This document shows positions 1 through 10,561 of a DNA stretch of 64,000 bases, one piece after another. The DNA is taken from contig OY997595.1 in assembly GCA_963921825.1 (NCBI GenBank), forward strand, positions 18,903,228 through 18,967,227, in the 5' to 3' direction. The notes beneath the pieces are model-generated. The model was not told where the DNA came from and ran no database searches. It was given only the letters and a program-made list of their open reading frames with translations. Every line of letters starts with the position of its first letter. Within the stretch, counting starts at the first letter, position 1. Source of the DNA: Erodium maritimum (taxonomy: Eukaryota > Streptophyta > Magnoliopsida > Geraniales > Geraniaceae). The position numbers and the translations under genes were made by a program.

Positions 1-664
1 ATCTTCACTAATAAATGTTTTATATCGGAGGTATCAAACTAGTGCTAAATGTTGATAAAAACATGTACTGAGGTGATAAAAACCATGTTCAATTATGATA
101 ATAAGTGTGATATACTAGAGTTTAGCATTGATCAAAAAAACATGTGATGGGGTGATAAAAACACATGTAATTTAATGATAAACATAATTTTAGTGTTGAT
201 AAAACTGGTGTTCATAAAAAGCACGTGATGAGATGATAAAAATTATGATCAGTTTTGGAGAATGAGGTGATAAAACCAGTGTAGAGTGTTGATAAAACTA
301 GAACAAAGTGTTGATAAAACTAGAACAAAGTGTTGATAAAACTTAGCTAGATATAATTTCTTTAAAAACCAGCCCCGAAATAAATAAAAATGCGTGCTTC
401 AAAAAAACATGTGATGGGGGTGATAAAACACACATAATTGAATGGTAAACCTAGTGTTTAGTGTTGATGAAACTAGTGTTCATAAAAAGCACGCGATGAG
501 GTGATAAAATCATGATCAGTTTTGGAAAATGAGGTGATAAAACCAGTGTAAAGTGTTGATAAAACCAGTGTAAAAGTGTTGATAAATCCAGAGCAAAGTG
601 TTGATAAAAATTACCCAGATTTTTTTATAAAAAAAATCAACACCGAAATAATTTTTTTTTCGTG
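1..664. repeat. 267-bp tandem repeat, AT-rich, with short internal sub-repeats
   Basis: A block starting near 133 recurs at 400, a spacing of 267 bp. Both copies run in the same order through the phrases ACATGTGATGGGG, TTCATAAAAAGCACG and ATCAGTTTTGG, and close with CGTGCTTCAAAA. Within each copy the short phrase GTGTTGATAAAA recurs several times. The array is probably cut by the left window edge. No coding potential is seen. Confidence 0.75.
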
Positions 665-1039
665 CTTCAAAATATATTCATGACTAATCTTGAATTAAAG
701 CCCTTAAAAAAACAAAACTAATGGAGCAAGTTTGAAGCCAATCTGAGTTCAAACAAAGCGGGAAAAATTAAATTAGTGAATTGATTAAAAAAATATATGA
801 TAGTTTTACTAAAAAACTCTTACCACTTACTAAAAAGTGCTGTTTTTTTTTTTTTGCAGTCAACAAGTCAACTACTCAATTGCATCTCATCCATCCATTC
901 TTAAAATTGGTGGCTTAGATTGATTCTTTAGTTTTTAGGTTAAGACATGGTTTGTATTTGATTTCTCCTCTGAGTCAAAAATAGATGTTGGTGATAATCA
1001 ACTTCATAATGTATCTAGGCTTGAGAAGTCGTAGCTAAC
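665..1039. other. Non-coding AT-rich spacer
   Basis: No ORF or recognisable element was seen between the tandem repeat and the LINE target-site duplication. It contains a 14-base T run near 843-856. Confidence 0.5.
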
Positions 1040-1052
1040 CCGTGGGTAAGGT

Positions 1053-2877
1053 ATTAGTTTGTGTGCTTACTAACTTGGAGTAGTGTTAACCAAGGTTGTA
1101 AAAAACGTTAGGCGCTAATTAGATGGGAATCAAATCTAGGCGTTAGGCGGAGAATCGGATTATTATTTTTTATTATATATTATCAAAATTTATATTATAG
1201 TATATATAGAATATTAATAAAATCGAACATTAAATATAATAAAAACATAAATATTTTATTAAACTAAAAGTATCATACAATTCTTAAAAGAATATCAATA
1301 AGTATGACTATCAACTAGCATAATTTTATGATTTCACTTGGTTTGTAAAAGGTTAGAAAATGTTTTTCTAACTACAAATTCTACACGACGCTTGACCGAC
1401 CCGCTCCATTAATTGGCCAAACAGTGATTAATCGGCCGAATCGGGGATTAATCGGTCATATTACGTCCAAACGGTCTGGAGCGCCATAGGAGGATAAATC
1501 GGATCGGCAGAGCCCATTTCAGCGCCTAGGCTCCTCCAGACGGGGATTTTTACAACATTGGTGTTAACACAATACAGCTCACGTTTCTCTCTCTACCCAG
1601 CAAACCTAGCACGCCTTTTGTTTTTTCAGTGTCGTCACCAGCGGCAATTGTGGCTCCGGCCACAGGAGCTGTCAGTGGGTGTTTTCCTTGGTCCCTTCCG
1701 GTCAGATATACGACCAACAACGCTCCTCACCTCCCGGTGCTCCCTGTCTCAGTTTATTCACCGTTCTTGTCTCGCGCCCTCGCAGTTCTATTCGCCGACC
1801 GCCCTCCTCCGGCCAGTCTGCCAACGCTGGTCACGGGCCTCCCCTTCACTTCGTTCGAGGACCTCCATCCCTCCTCGCCGGCCGGATCTGCAACAAGGAA
1901 CGTGGCTCCCCCTCCTAGTTCCTCATGTCGGAGCCACGACGAGCTCGCCAGGCAAGAAGACTTCACCCTTCGTCGCGCCGCCGCCAGCTCCCACCTTTCC
2001 GCCCCTGTACTGCTGCCCCTCGTTGCTAGACCGACAACTGCTGGATCTATCCGCCCCAAATCCGGTGGTTTGTCGGCGTCGACGGGTTCTGCTACCCCCA
2101 AACCTGTCGGATTTCCGTTGCCGGAGGCAGCCAGCCCTACCGTTCCTCTCAAGGGTCCATATTCCCTAGTCCCGAACGACCTCCACCTCGCCGGAATGCT
2201 GACTGATGTTGCCGCCCCTGCCTCTCCTGGATTTATCGCCTCCAGAATTGGGTGTGGTTGGGAGCTGACTATTTCTGATCCCCCAGATCTACCGGCGCGC
2301 CGACATCAGTGACTGTTAGTATCGACGGTCCACCCTGCGGCCTCACCGGAATGGCCATATCTCATTTTCGTTTATGTTTTCTATCTTTGTATTTCGTAGG
2401 ATCCCCCTGTCGGATTGTCGTCGTCAACGACTCAATCGTTCTTTTCCGACGTCTCATCGACAGAGGTGGTTGCTGCCTCTGGGGGCGTGTACGGACGGTC
2501 CTCCTCTTCGACGGGTCGGACGCTAGTAGTCCTATCCAGTGCTATCATTTGTTCGTGGTTCAAGCCCAAAGCTCTAGCACACTCAAACTGCCCCCAACAA
2601 CGGTTTCAGCCCCAGACTTCTTCGCACCCAAGGCTACCGGAGTGTTTGGTTACCACATAGGAACGCTAGATTGTAGTAAGATGTTGGCTTTGGTCTTTAG
2701 GCGCTGAGTCGCTATTTTTTTATCGTGTCTGTGTTCAATTCAGGGATTTTAAACCCGAGATTTAAGAGTAATTTATCGCATTGGTCGTTGTTGGGATTCC
2801 TGACACCTATTGATGGATGTAACACTCATGTCATGTAAGATTCCGTTCTAGCTAATGAAGCTCTTTTCAGAAAAAAA
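1053..2877 (+). mobile_element. LINE-derived retroposon without reverse transcriptase
   Basis: A 13-bp direct repeat, CCGTGGGTAAGGT at 1040-1052 and CCGTGGGCAAGGT at 2878-2890, flanks the segment with one mismatch, as expected of an old target-site duplication. The right end has the look of a plant LINE tail: an AT-rich 3' UTR with GATGGATGTAA and CTAATGAAGCTCTTTTCAG, then a short A run at 2871-2877. The interior from about 1570 to 2320 is a C-rich, leader-like stretch. Open frames of 203 and 227 codons overlap there in different phases and match no family I know. There is no endonuclease or RT. Without the MITE at 1091-1560 the element is about 1.35 kb. The likely reading is an internally deleted LINE. 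A processed host transcript is a weaker alternative. Confidence 0.65.
1091..1560. mobile_element. hAT-type MITE (470 bp) with 8-bp TSD
   Basis: An exact 8-bp target duplication GTGTTAAC lies at 1083-1090 and 1561-1568. The termini CAAGGTTGTAAAAA and TTTTTACAACATTG are inverted repeats with one mismatch. They start with the YARNG pattern of hAT elements, and 8-bp duplications are the hAT hallmark. The interior is AT-rich with GATTAATCGG and AGGCGTTAGGCG motifs and no ORF. It sits inside the LINE-derived retroposon near its 5' end, so it is younger than that insertion. A related copy lies at about 29183-29767. Confidence 0.85.
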
Positions 2878-2890
2878 CCGTGGGCAAGGT

Positions 2891-3500
2891 GTGGTTGTAT
2901 TATGTATATGTATTAATGAGAATGGTAATAAGTGGTAATGATGGCTAGTACGATAACATTGTGTGATTGAATGTAAAATTGCACGTCTAAGGTTGGGAAT
3001 GTATGTGTCTTGTAGCTATTATTCAACATGTGTGCCGGATACTCAAATGGGACAGTGCTTTTTTTATTTTTAATCAGAATGTTGGTCTCTCTTTTACAGG
3101 TCCCTCACTGAACATGGAAAATGGAATCCAATACATTTTGTTGTCTCTTCTTTTTCTAGTTTACAGAAAAAGTGAAACAGACGCAACAAGATGGCCCCGA
3201 CCAATCAACCCATCTGCTGTGTTTCTTCCTCTTCATAGCTAATCCTTAATTAAGGTTAGGCCTAGCATTGTGGATCTATATACTAATTCATAACTATTTT
3301 CGGGTCTCCAATCTATCCGTTTGAATTCTAAGACTAGACGACACTTTAATATGATATGAAAGTTTGATAACCTTCAATCAAGCATTATCGTGTAGCAAAT
3401 GTTCATTTGTTTATTTTGAGCGTAAAATGAACTTCTTTATTAATAGAATATGAAATGTTCATTGTTAGGTTAATACTTGTGGAATCAAGCACTATCATCG
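2891..3500. other. Intergenic, nothing recognised
   Basis: AT-rich spacer between the LINE-derived element and the first Harbinger relic. A 79-codon open frame at 3003-3242 has no recognisable domain. Two similar phrases (CAAGCATTATCGTGTAGC near 3378 and CAAGCACTATCATCGTGTACC near 3486) suggest a small local duplication. Confidence 0.4.
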
Positions 3501-3715
3501 TGTACCAAATCTCAGGTGATAAACCATTAGTTAGTTAATGGTAGAAATTGGTACTTAGAGTACATTTTTATTTTATTCTGTCAAACCATAAGTTCTATAG
3601 TGGTAACCACCAATTAGGGGTTTGCCTGTTCTTATAATCTTTAATAATTTCAAAAGAAGTTCAAAACAAATTATTAATTTTATTCATTTAACGATGTGAA
3701 ATACAAATCATTACA

Positions 3716-4974
3716 TTATATTCCGTTGGTATGCTTGACATCTCCATATTTAGCCCAAACATGATCGATGAGGTCATTGTGGGGTCGGTGATGAACTTCT
3801 CTATCTTGGATCCTTGTTCTATGATCCATGATACGTGAGATGTTCACCGATGGTGGTGGTCCAAAGCAGGTCGGTGCGGTCAAGACACCAATATCCACAA
3901 ATGAATCAATAGGGTATGGACGTCGTTAATCCTCAATGATCATGTTGTGAAGAATAATACAAGTAGTCGTGATCACTGCGAGTGAGTTCCTATCCCACAT
4001 TCGGCTCGAACGGGTAATGGTATGAAAACGAGCCTGTAGAACTCCAAATGCTTGTTCGATATCCTTCCTCGCCGCCTCTTTGTGTTTAGAAAAACACCTT
4101 TGTTTTTCAGTTGCGGAGCTGGTATTGTTTTCACAAATGCAGCCCAAGGAGGATAAATTTTATCTGGAAAGTAATAAGGAGTTGCATACTCGTGGGCGTT
4201 CGCCTCAAACTTAATCGGTGGAACAAAGCCTCAAACTACCTGGGAAAATAATGTTGGCCATTCAGCACGTTGATGTCGTTGTTGGAGCCTAGTGTTCCAA
4301 AAAAGCGTATCATATCTACAGGTCTTGGGATGCAACAACTTCTAGCATGATTGTGGGGACGCTCCTGTGGTCTCTCATTGAGAATTGTGCAGCCCATGCC
4401 ACCGGACAGTTCTTCCATTCCCAGTGCATGCAGTCAGGACTCCCTATCATCCTCGGGAAGCCGCGACCTTCTTTGACTTCCAACAAACAGTGGATATCTT
4501 CCTCGGTCGGACGTCGTAAATATGCTTGTCCGAAAATATTGATGACGCCCAAGCAGAACTTCCTGACACACTCCAATGTAGTTCTCTCCGCCATTCGTAA
4601 ATATTCGTCAACAGTTTCAGCGACAGTTTCATAATAAAGCTAACGAAGTGCAACCGTGTATTTCTGGTGTGGAGATAATTCAGGCTTCCCTCTAGCATTA
4701 GAACGTTGAAGAAAGTATGTGTACCTCTCACTCAATGCATCCATAATTCGTAGCAACAATTCCTTCGACATCCGGTAATGACATCGAAATTGTTTCTCGT
4801 TGTGCTCCGGATTAGGTGTGAAGTAGTCAGCCACCAACCGCTCGTGTGCTTCCACTCGATTTCGATATGTCCATCTCTGCTTTGGTATCTCCAACTATTG
4901 TGACCCCTCACCCTCCCCACCTTTTGCCCTTTGATGTACCCTTGTCGAAATATGATCTGTAAGCCGCTTGGCAA
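3716..4974 (-). pseudogene. PIF/Harbinger DDE transposase, broken
   Basis: The protein would cut and paste the Harbinger element with the help of the element's Myb-like ORF1 protein. Reading down the minus strand, the N-terminal segment holds RNRVEAHERLVADYF and FRCHYRMSKELLLRIM (about 4850-4750). Next come VDEYLRMAERTTLECVRKFC and the first catalytic Asp in GSPDCMHWEWKNCP (about 4600-4400), the second Asp in GSNNDINVL (about 4265), and the C-terminal DIEQAFGVLQARF with the third acidic residue (about 4045). CIILHNMI and the conserved tail follow (about 3960-3720). There is an in-frame stop between 4640 and 4594, a frame change near 4320, and another before 4147, so it cannot encode an active enzyme. 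The order and motifs fit the plant DDE_Tnp4 family well. Confidence 0.85.
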
Positions 4975-5270
4975 TTCTTTCTGCCATCTTTTCCCCTGCT
5001 CTTGTCATTTCTTGGGGAGTCATTTGAGCCAATTCCGCTATTTTTGGATTACGATCCATCGAGAAAAGAACAAATAAGATTAAGAGAGAAGAGGTGAACT
5101 ATGGTGGAGAAGATTGTGAAATTGAGAGGGGAGAGAGTAATATATAGGGGAATCTTTTGGAATCTGTCGTTGTATCGCGTCACAATTGGACCGACGACTA
5201 GCCGTTGGGTGTGGCATCGATGTTTTCGATTGTTGTAGGATCGTGTGGCGAGGTGCACTACAACGTTGTC

Positions 5271-7930
5271 TGTAAGAACCGCTCCCGGTCGATCCCGGTC
5301 GAACCGGTGAATTCTAGGCAAGTTTGACTTTCGGCCAGAAAAGTCAACTGATGGCTCAGGAAGCCATTCGGGACCTTTCCGGGGCCCAAAAAGCTTAGCC
5401 GTCATCACGGTTAGCTTAGTTGGGCCGTTTCCTTCAGTTTGACTGTAATATTGGTTAGGTCAAATTTTGGTCAAACTTGGACTTTATATCGGTTATTTTT
5501 CCGATAAAATCTTGGAAAGCTGGAATTTAATTAAGTGAAAGTGACCCCACATGACACTTGTCATGTTTGTCTTGGAGGATGAAGAAGTAGTGAAGTAGGT
5601 TGCTTGGTTTGTGTTTTTGGTTGAAGTTTTGATGAACCTATTGAGGGTGTTGATGTTTGGAGACTTTTGATGAACATTTTGGAGTTAGAAATACTTGGAA
5701 ATGTGGTTTTTGATGTGATTTTCATGAAACTCGAGCTGGGGAAGAAAGGGGGCGAATCTGGACTGGTTCGCTACGGATCGTGACCCGGACCGGGCCTTGT
5801 GCCGGCACGGCAAACCGCACGGAACGGGCCAGGTATCGGCACGGCGTGTTGCGCGGAACAGGCGTGAGTCCGGCATGAAACCTCGAAGCTCCGTGTCAGA
5901 CTCCGGGCCGGTGCGCCGCACGGTCCGTGCTGGTTACCTGGCCGGTCTGTGACACGGTCCGTGCCAGATTCCGGCATGGCGTGTGCTACGGTCAGGGCCA
6001 CCTTCCGGATCAGACCTCCAGATCCAAAAACCCTTCCTTTTAGCCCATTTCGATTTCTAGATCACTTCTTTGACCTTGTTTCCATTTCTTGAGGGTTGTT
6101 CTGCAAATTTTGGTTGAGGAACACTCCGTTGGATTACTAATTTTGGTATTGTTGTGGTCCAAGACCGTGAGCTCGAGCTCAAGAGAAGGAAAGGCCTTTG
6201 ACCCGAGCTAGAAAGACGAAGATCACTCCGGAACCCATGTGAAGAACGGAGGAGAGACTAACCGGCTTTACAGTAGAGTTTTAGAGGAAGACCACAAGGT
6301 AGGAAAAGTCCTAACTACTCGAGTATTTCATTGCTAGTATGCCTATTAGGTTAATAAAATCGGAAAGGTCCTAGAATTGCATATAGGATGCGAATAACTA
6401 GAATAATCGTCTTTCAATTACTAATAACCGGATGTGTCTAGTATTCATGCATAGGATGAGAATAACAAGTGTAACTCGCTTTCAATACTTGGGAATTGCT
6501 TTACTGGTAGAGAGGTCGTGATGAGCCCTCGGATTAGTTGTTGTGTTAGGTTCACATGCTTGGTTGCCTAGTTTGGATAAGTCAAGAGTCTAACTAAACT
6601 AGCTAAATCGTATGCTTGATTGATTGATTGAATGTTTACATGTTTGGTTGATTGATTGAATGTTGAATGATTGAATGCTTGAACGGATGATCGAGTATGA
6701 CTGATTGTGCCAAACGATACGATCAGGTGATCGATGAACCGATGGATCATGACAGGTAAGTATAACGGTAAGTGTAAGGATTAAATGGATGTCTTTGGTG
6801 TGTTGTGGTGAAAGTGTGATTCTTTAAACGTTGGTTGGTCGATGTGTTATTGTGTGTTTCCCTTATTCTTATTCTTAAGATGATTAGTTGTTCAGTATGG
6901 TACTTACACCAGGGGGGGGGGGGGGGGGGTAATCCGGTGGTGTTATAGTCGTTGGTGTTGGCAGATCCGGCGGGATAATGATTGATTATTGGAGCCTGCG
7001 GGCATTGATTATTGGACCCTGCGGGGCATTGATTATTGGAGCATGCGTGCATTGATTATTGGACCATGCGGGGCATTGGTTATCGGAGCCTGCGGGCAAT
7101 TGGATGGTTTTAACCTGCGGGGAATGGTTACTTGTGGTTTCACCCGAGTGTATGCGTCATGCGGGAGCACTACCTTGGTTCCCTATGACATATGGTCCTT
7201 TGGAGGTATTTCCGAGAATTCCGACGATAAGCGCCCCTTTGGGATTGTTTCCGGTGCCCCGATGTATGTGCCTCCTCTGGACCGAGGGAAAATCTGATAT
7301 GATATGGGTACTCTGGTGGATCGGAATATGGGAACCGATGTGACACCAGAATCTATCCGTGGATTGGAGGCTTGAGAAAGCAAGTGGTTGGTGTAATATT
7401 ATTTGTTCCCATTTTAGTAGTTATGATTCGTTCATAGTACTTTTCATGGAATCTTTTAAGTCACTGTTATCCTTGAAAATGCAGTACTATTCCTTATTTA
7501 TTCTGATTATTAGCATTCCATTGTTTACTCGTTTTTGAGCTGATATTTACGTTGTCATGTTAAGGCATGTTTTATGAGTAAACTAACGATTAAATTGTTT
7601 ACGATTTTTTCCTACAGAGCGTAAGCTCACCCCCTATAGTTTCTTACTGTTTTTACAGGCGTACCTGATGTCTAGTGAGTTCGAGGCTCGGGAGCTTATG
7701 GACGTCTTGGGGATTATTCTAGAGTTGTGTTGGTCTTTTGTACTAAACACTATTTATCTTGCTCTTTATGCTGAGCTTTGACTCACATTTGAGGTTTTCG
7801 AACTATTTATTTATGAGGATTTAATGGAGTTTATTTGAGTTGTTAAAAGATTTATAAGCTATTTGTCATTTTCCATTATTAACTCAGGTCACGTCTCGAG
7901 TTCGGTCAAAACCGGATTTGGGGCGTGACA
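5271..7930 (+). repeat. 5' LTR of Tekay element (2660 bp)
   Basis: Begins TGTAAGAACC and ends GCGTGACA directly before the PBS. Compared with the 3' LTR it carries about 1.4 kb of extra sequence, roughly 5590-6995. This includes a GC-rich tract with repeated CCGGCACGG-like phrases (5780-5960) and an 18-G run (6912-6929). A short tandem array based on GCATTGATTATTGGA lies at about 6980-7085. GAGCGTAAGCTCACCCC near 7618 is a phrase shared by all Tekay-type LTRs of this window. Confidence 0.9.
6975..7100 (+). repeat. Short tandem array in the 5' LTR
   Basis: Units of about 23-24 bp alternate between a form with GGACCCTGCGGG and a form with GGAGCATGCG. Each is joined to GCATTGATTATT, giving a higher-order period of about 47 bp. 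The same array lies in the 3' LTR at about 14370-14500, with different spacing of variants. Confidence 0.7.
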
Positions 7931-7933
7931 ATT

Positions 7934-7945
7934 TGGTATCAGAGC
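7934..7945 (+). other. Primer-binding site (initiator Met-tRNA)
   Basis: TGGTATCAGAGC starts three bases after the 5' LTR. It is the usual plant Ty3-gypsy and Copia site complementary to the 3' end of initiator tRNA-Met, which primes minus-strand DNA synthesis. Confidence 0.93.
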
Positions 7946-9233
7946 CTGGTTTCATTTGAAACAGGTTTAAAATTTTGAACTTGTTTTCAAAACCTCGGAC
8001 CAACGTCAATTAGGTGGGTAGAGTTAGGAGGTATAAGTCGTGTACTCAGTGACGCAAGTTGAAAACATTTGATGCGTAGAGTGGGAACGACACGAGTCTT
8101 AATTGTTCAATGTTGCTTAAGTTTGAATCTCTTTGTTATGATGGTTATATTGCTTGATTGATATCCTTACCCTAATGACTATGAGATAGAGTGATCGGTG
8201 AAGCCGAACGGTTGAGATTGGTATTGGGTTAACGATCAAGGAACGAGCCGTTATAAACCGGTCGTTGAGTAAATTATTTGTTAATTGTGTTACCGCCGTG
8301 GGTGGTCGTTCCATGATCGATGAGGTTGAAGTGTTGATTTATTGAAGTATCGACTTCTTGACTTATTGAAGGGTTAAAATGTTTAAGTGTTGAATTGTTG
8401 GAGTGTTGACTTGGTTAAGATGTTGATCGTTATTTAAAGAATTAAAACTGAAATGGTTGATCCGATTGATTGGAAATCGAGTAAAGAGTAAAACTCAAGT
8501 ATTCTTACACTCTCTTTAACGGTGTTGTGTACTGATTGTGTTGTGTACTTTGCGGAGCATGAGAACTCTGTGTACTGATTGTGTTGTGTACTTTGGGGAG
8601 CATGAGAACTCTATGTGTTGAATAACTTGTGAAAATTAATTGGTAATTGTCCCGCTTAAGCGAAGGGTTAGTGGAAAATACGAATGAGTCATGCCGAATT
8701 TTTCGTAGAACTAAAATGTTTGCACTATCACGGGTTGACTCAGGGGCGCCACTGTAGTCGAACGTGATGGTTGGATGTCAAGTGGTTACAACGAGATTCT
8801 GGGACGCCTGAATCGGGTTGTAACGACGCGAGATCGACATGAATGTTTTGATTAAAGTTAAAGAGTTTCGATAATAGAATGGGACTTACGAGAAAGGGAT
8901 TAAGACTCTATCTTTTCGAACGCGTTACTTTGCGTTTGAACCCCAAGAGATGGGAAAATACCTGACCGAGACGTTTACCGGTCTGGTATGTTGTTGTGTG
9001 ATTGTGTGATCTGTGCCTCTTGTGGGAGTTGGTTGCATTACTTGCTTGATGTGTGAGACGCACGAGGTGCGGACTTCTTTGTCTATATAAGTACAATATA
9101 TATGACTTATCTACTTATCCTCGATCCAGTTAGGATCCTTCGAGACGCATGAGAACGTCCCTTTTGCTTAAATCGATTCGATTGTGTTAAACTGAGTTAC
9201 GAACTGTACGTATAACTGCAGCGATCCTACGAG
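7946..9233 (+). other. Untranslated leader of the Tekay element
   Basis: About 1.3 kb between PBS and gag with no long plus-strand ORF. A direct tandem duplication lies near 8520-8615, in which the phrase GTGTACTGATTGTGTTGTGT and the following GGAGCATGAGAACTCT are repeated. Part of this leader recurs in reverse orientation at about 58700-59000 in the minus-strand Tekay element. Confidence 0.6.
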
Positions 9234-10369
9234 ATGTCTCGTGTTTATGTTCCGAGAGGTACCTGGAGCTGCCCAGCTGTGGGGCAGAGCCAGTCACCAG
9301 CCGTTGGACTGGCAGGGGCAGCAGGTGCCCAGGGTGCTGCTCCCACAGAGCACCAGAGCTTTGGGGATGGACCGTCAGGGTCACCAGCTAGAGCCACCCC
9401 AGTCGCAGAGCCGACTCAGCCGACCCCTATTGATGAGGTGGTTCGCGCAGTGCTAGCAGCGCTCAGCAAGAGACCGCAACACCGGCGTCAGGGCCCGTGC
9501 CTGCTACCGAGACAGTCGATGTCGAGAGGCCAGGTCAGATGGATAGCTACACGTCCCAGGCTCTCCGGGATTTCCGTAGGTTGGGTACACCGACTTTTTC
9601 TGGGAGTGCTGACTCCGAGGCAGCAGCTATATGGTTGGAGTGGATTACTCGCAACCTTGACACTTCTGGGGTTTCTGAGGGACGTCTGAGAGTCTCTTTC
9701 TCCATCTTCCAGCTTGAGGGTGAGGCTTATTATTGGTGGGAGTCTGTGCATACTAGAGTTGGTGAGGATTTTCAGCTTTTCAGTCGACTGTTCCTGGAGC
9801 AGTACTTCCCTCGATCGGTTCGAGATGATAGACACCAGCAGTTCTTGGAGCTGCGGCAGAGAGGAATGACAATTTTTGAGTATGCGGCGAGGTTCTTATC
9901 CTTGTCCCGCTTCGCACCCGAGATGGTGCAGACTGAGGAGAGTCGTTGTAGGCGGTTCGAGCGTGGGCTCATCCCTTCGATCGCAGATCGGATTATTGCT
10001 TTGAGGACAGAGGTGTACCCTACTTTGGTAGACCAGGCCTTAGCAGTGGAGAGACATTTTCGAGAGACCGCCAGGGCGCGGGATGTCAGGCCGAGGCCAA
10101 GTGGATTCCTCAGACCGTCCGAGGGACGTGATGCGAGGCGACAGAGGACTTCTGGGTCTTTCCAGCCTCAGTTTCAGCAGAGTGGCATGCGCATAGGAGC
10201 GGCAGTGACGTCAGTTGGACCTGCCCCGCTGTCACAGTTCTGCCCAGTGTGCAGACAGCATGGGCACTTAGCCAGAGAATGCCCGAGGAGCAGAGGACTC
10301 GCAGAGCGGCAGGTGGATCGCCCACAGGGGTTTGGTGAGAGACATCGAGTGGATGAGCGGACTTGTTAA
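9234..10369 (+). pseudogene. gag: Tekay gag, frameshifted
   Basis: Encodes the capsid/nucleocapsid protein that packages element RNA. The N-terminal segment starts at 9234 (MSRVYVPRG, Gly/Ala/Pro-rich) in one frame. The retrotransposon Gag core continues in another frame from about 9497: residues about 25-130 of that frame contain FSGSADSEAAAIWLEW, GEAYYWWES, and FEYAARFLSLSRFAPEM. A CCHC zinc knuckle, CPVCRQHGHLAREC (CX2CX4HX4C, all four ligands present), lies near 10240-10282. Two lesions break it: the frame change between about 9440 and 9500, and a TAA at 10367-10369 that separates it from the protease in the same frame. The family normally makes one uninterrupted gag-pol. Family identity is secure. 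Confidence 0.9.
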
Positions 10370-10561
10370 CAGTGCGGTCGACAGGTGCACATTTCATCTA
10401 CTTGTCCTGATTGGGTTGGAGTTGCACCTCTACCGAGGCCTCAGCAGGCACAGCCTCGTCAGGCACCTCCTGGCCGACCACGACAGGCACAACAGTAGAG
10501 AGCTCCGCGTCAGGCGGCGGGAGCGGTAGCCCCGAGACAGCAGGATAGGCCTCAGCAGTAG

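Noticed and set aside
1558-2312. 203- and 227-codon plus-strand frames in a C-rich stretch
   Set aside because: They overlap in different phases, lack any known domain, and lie inside a LINE-derived insertion. The opposite strand is also open, as GC-rich sequence often is.
3003-3242. 79-codon frame
   Set aside because: No domain, no neighbouring exon and AT-rich composition. It looks like chance.
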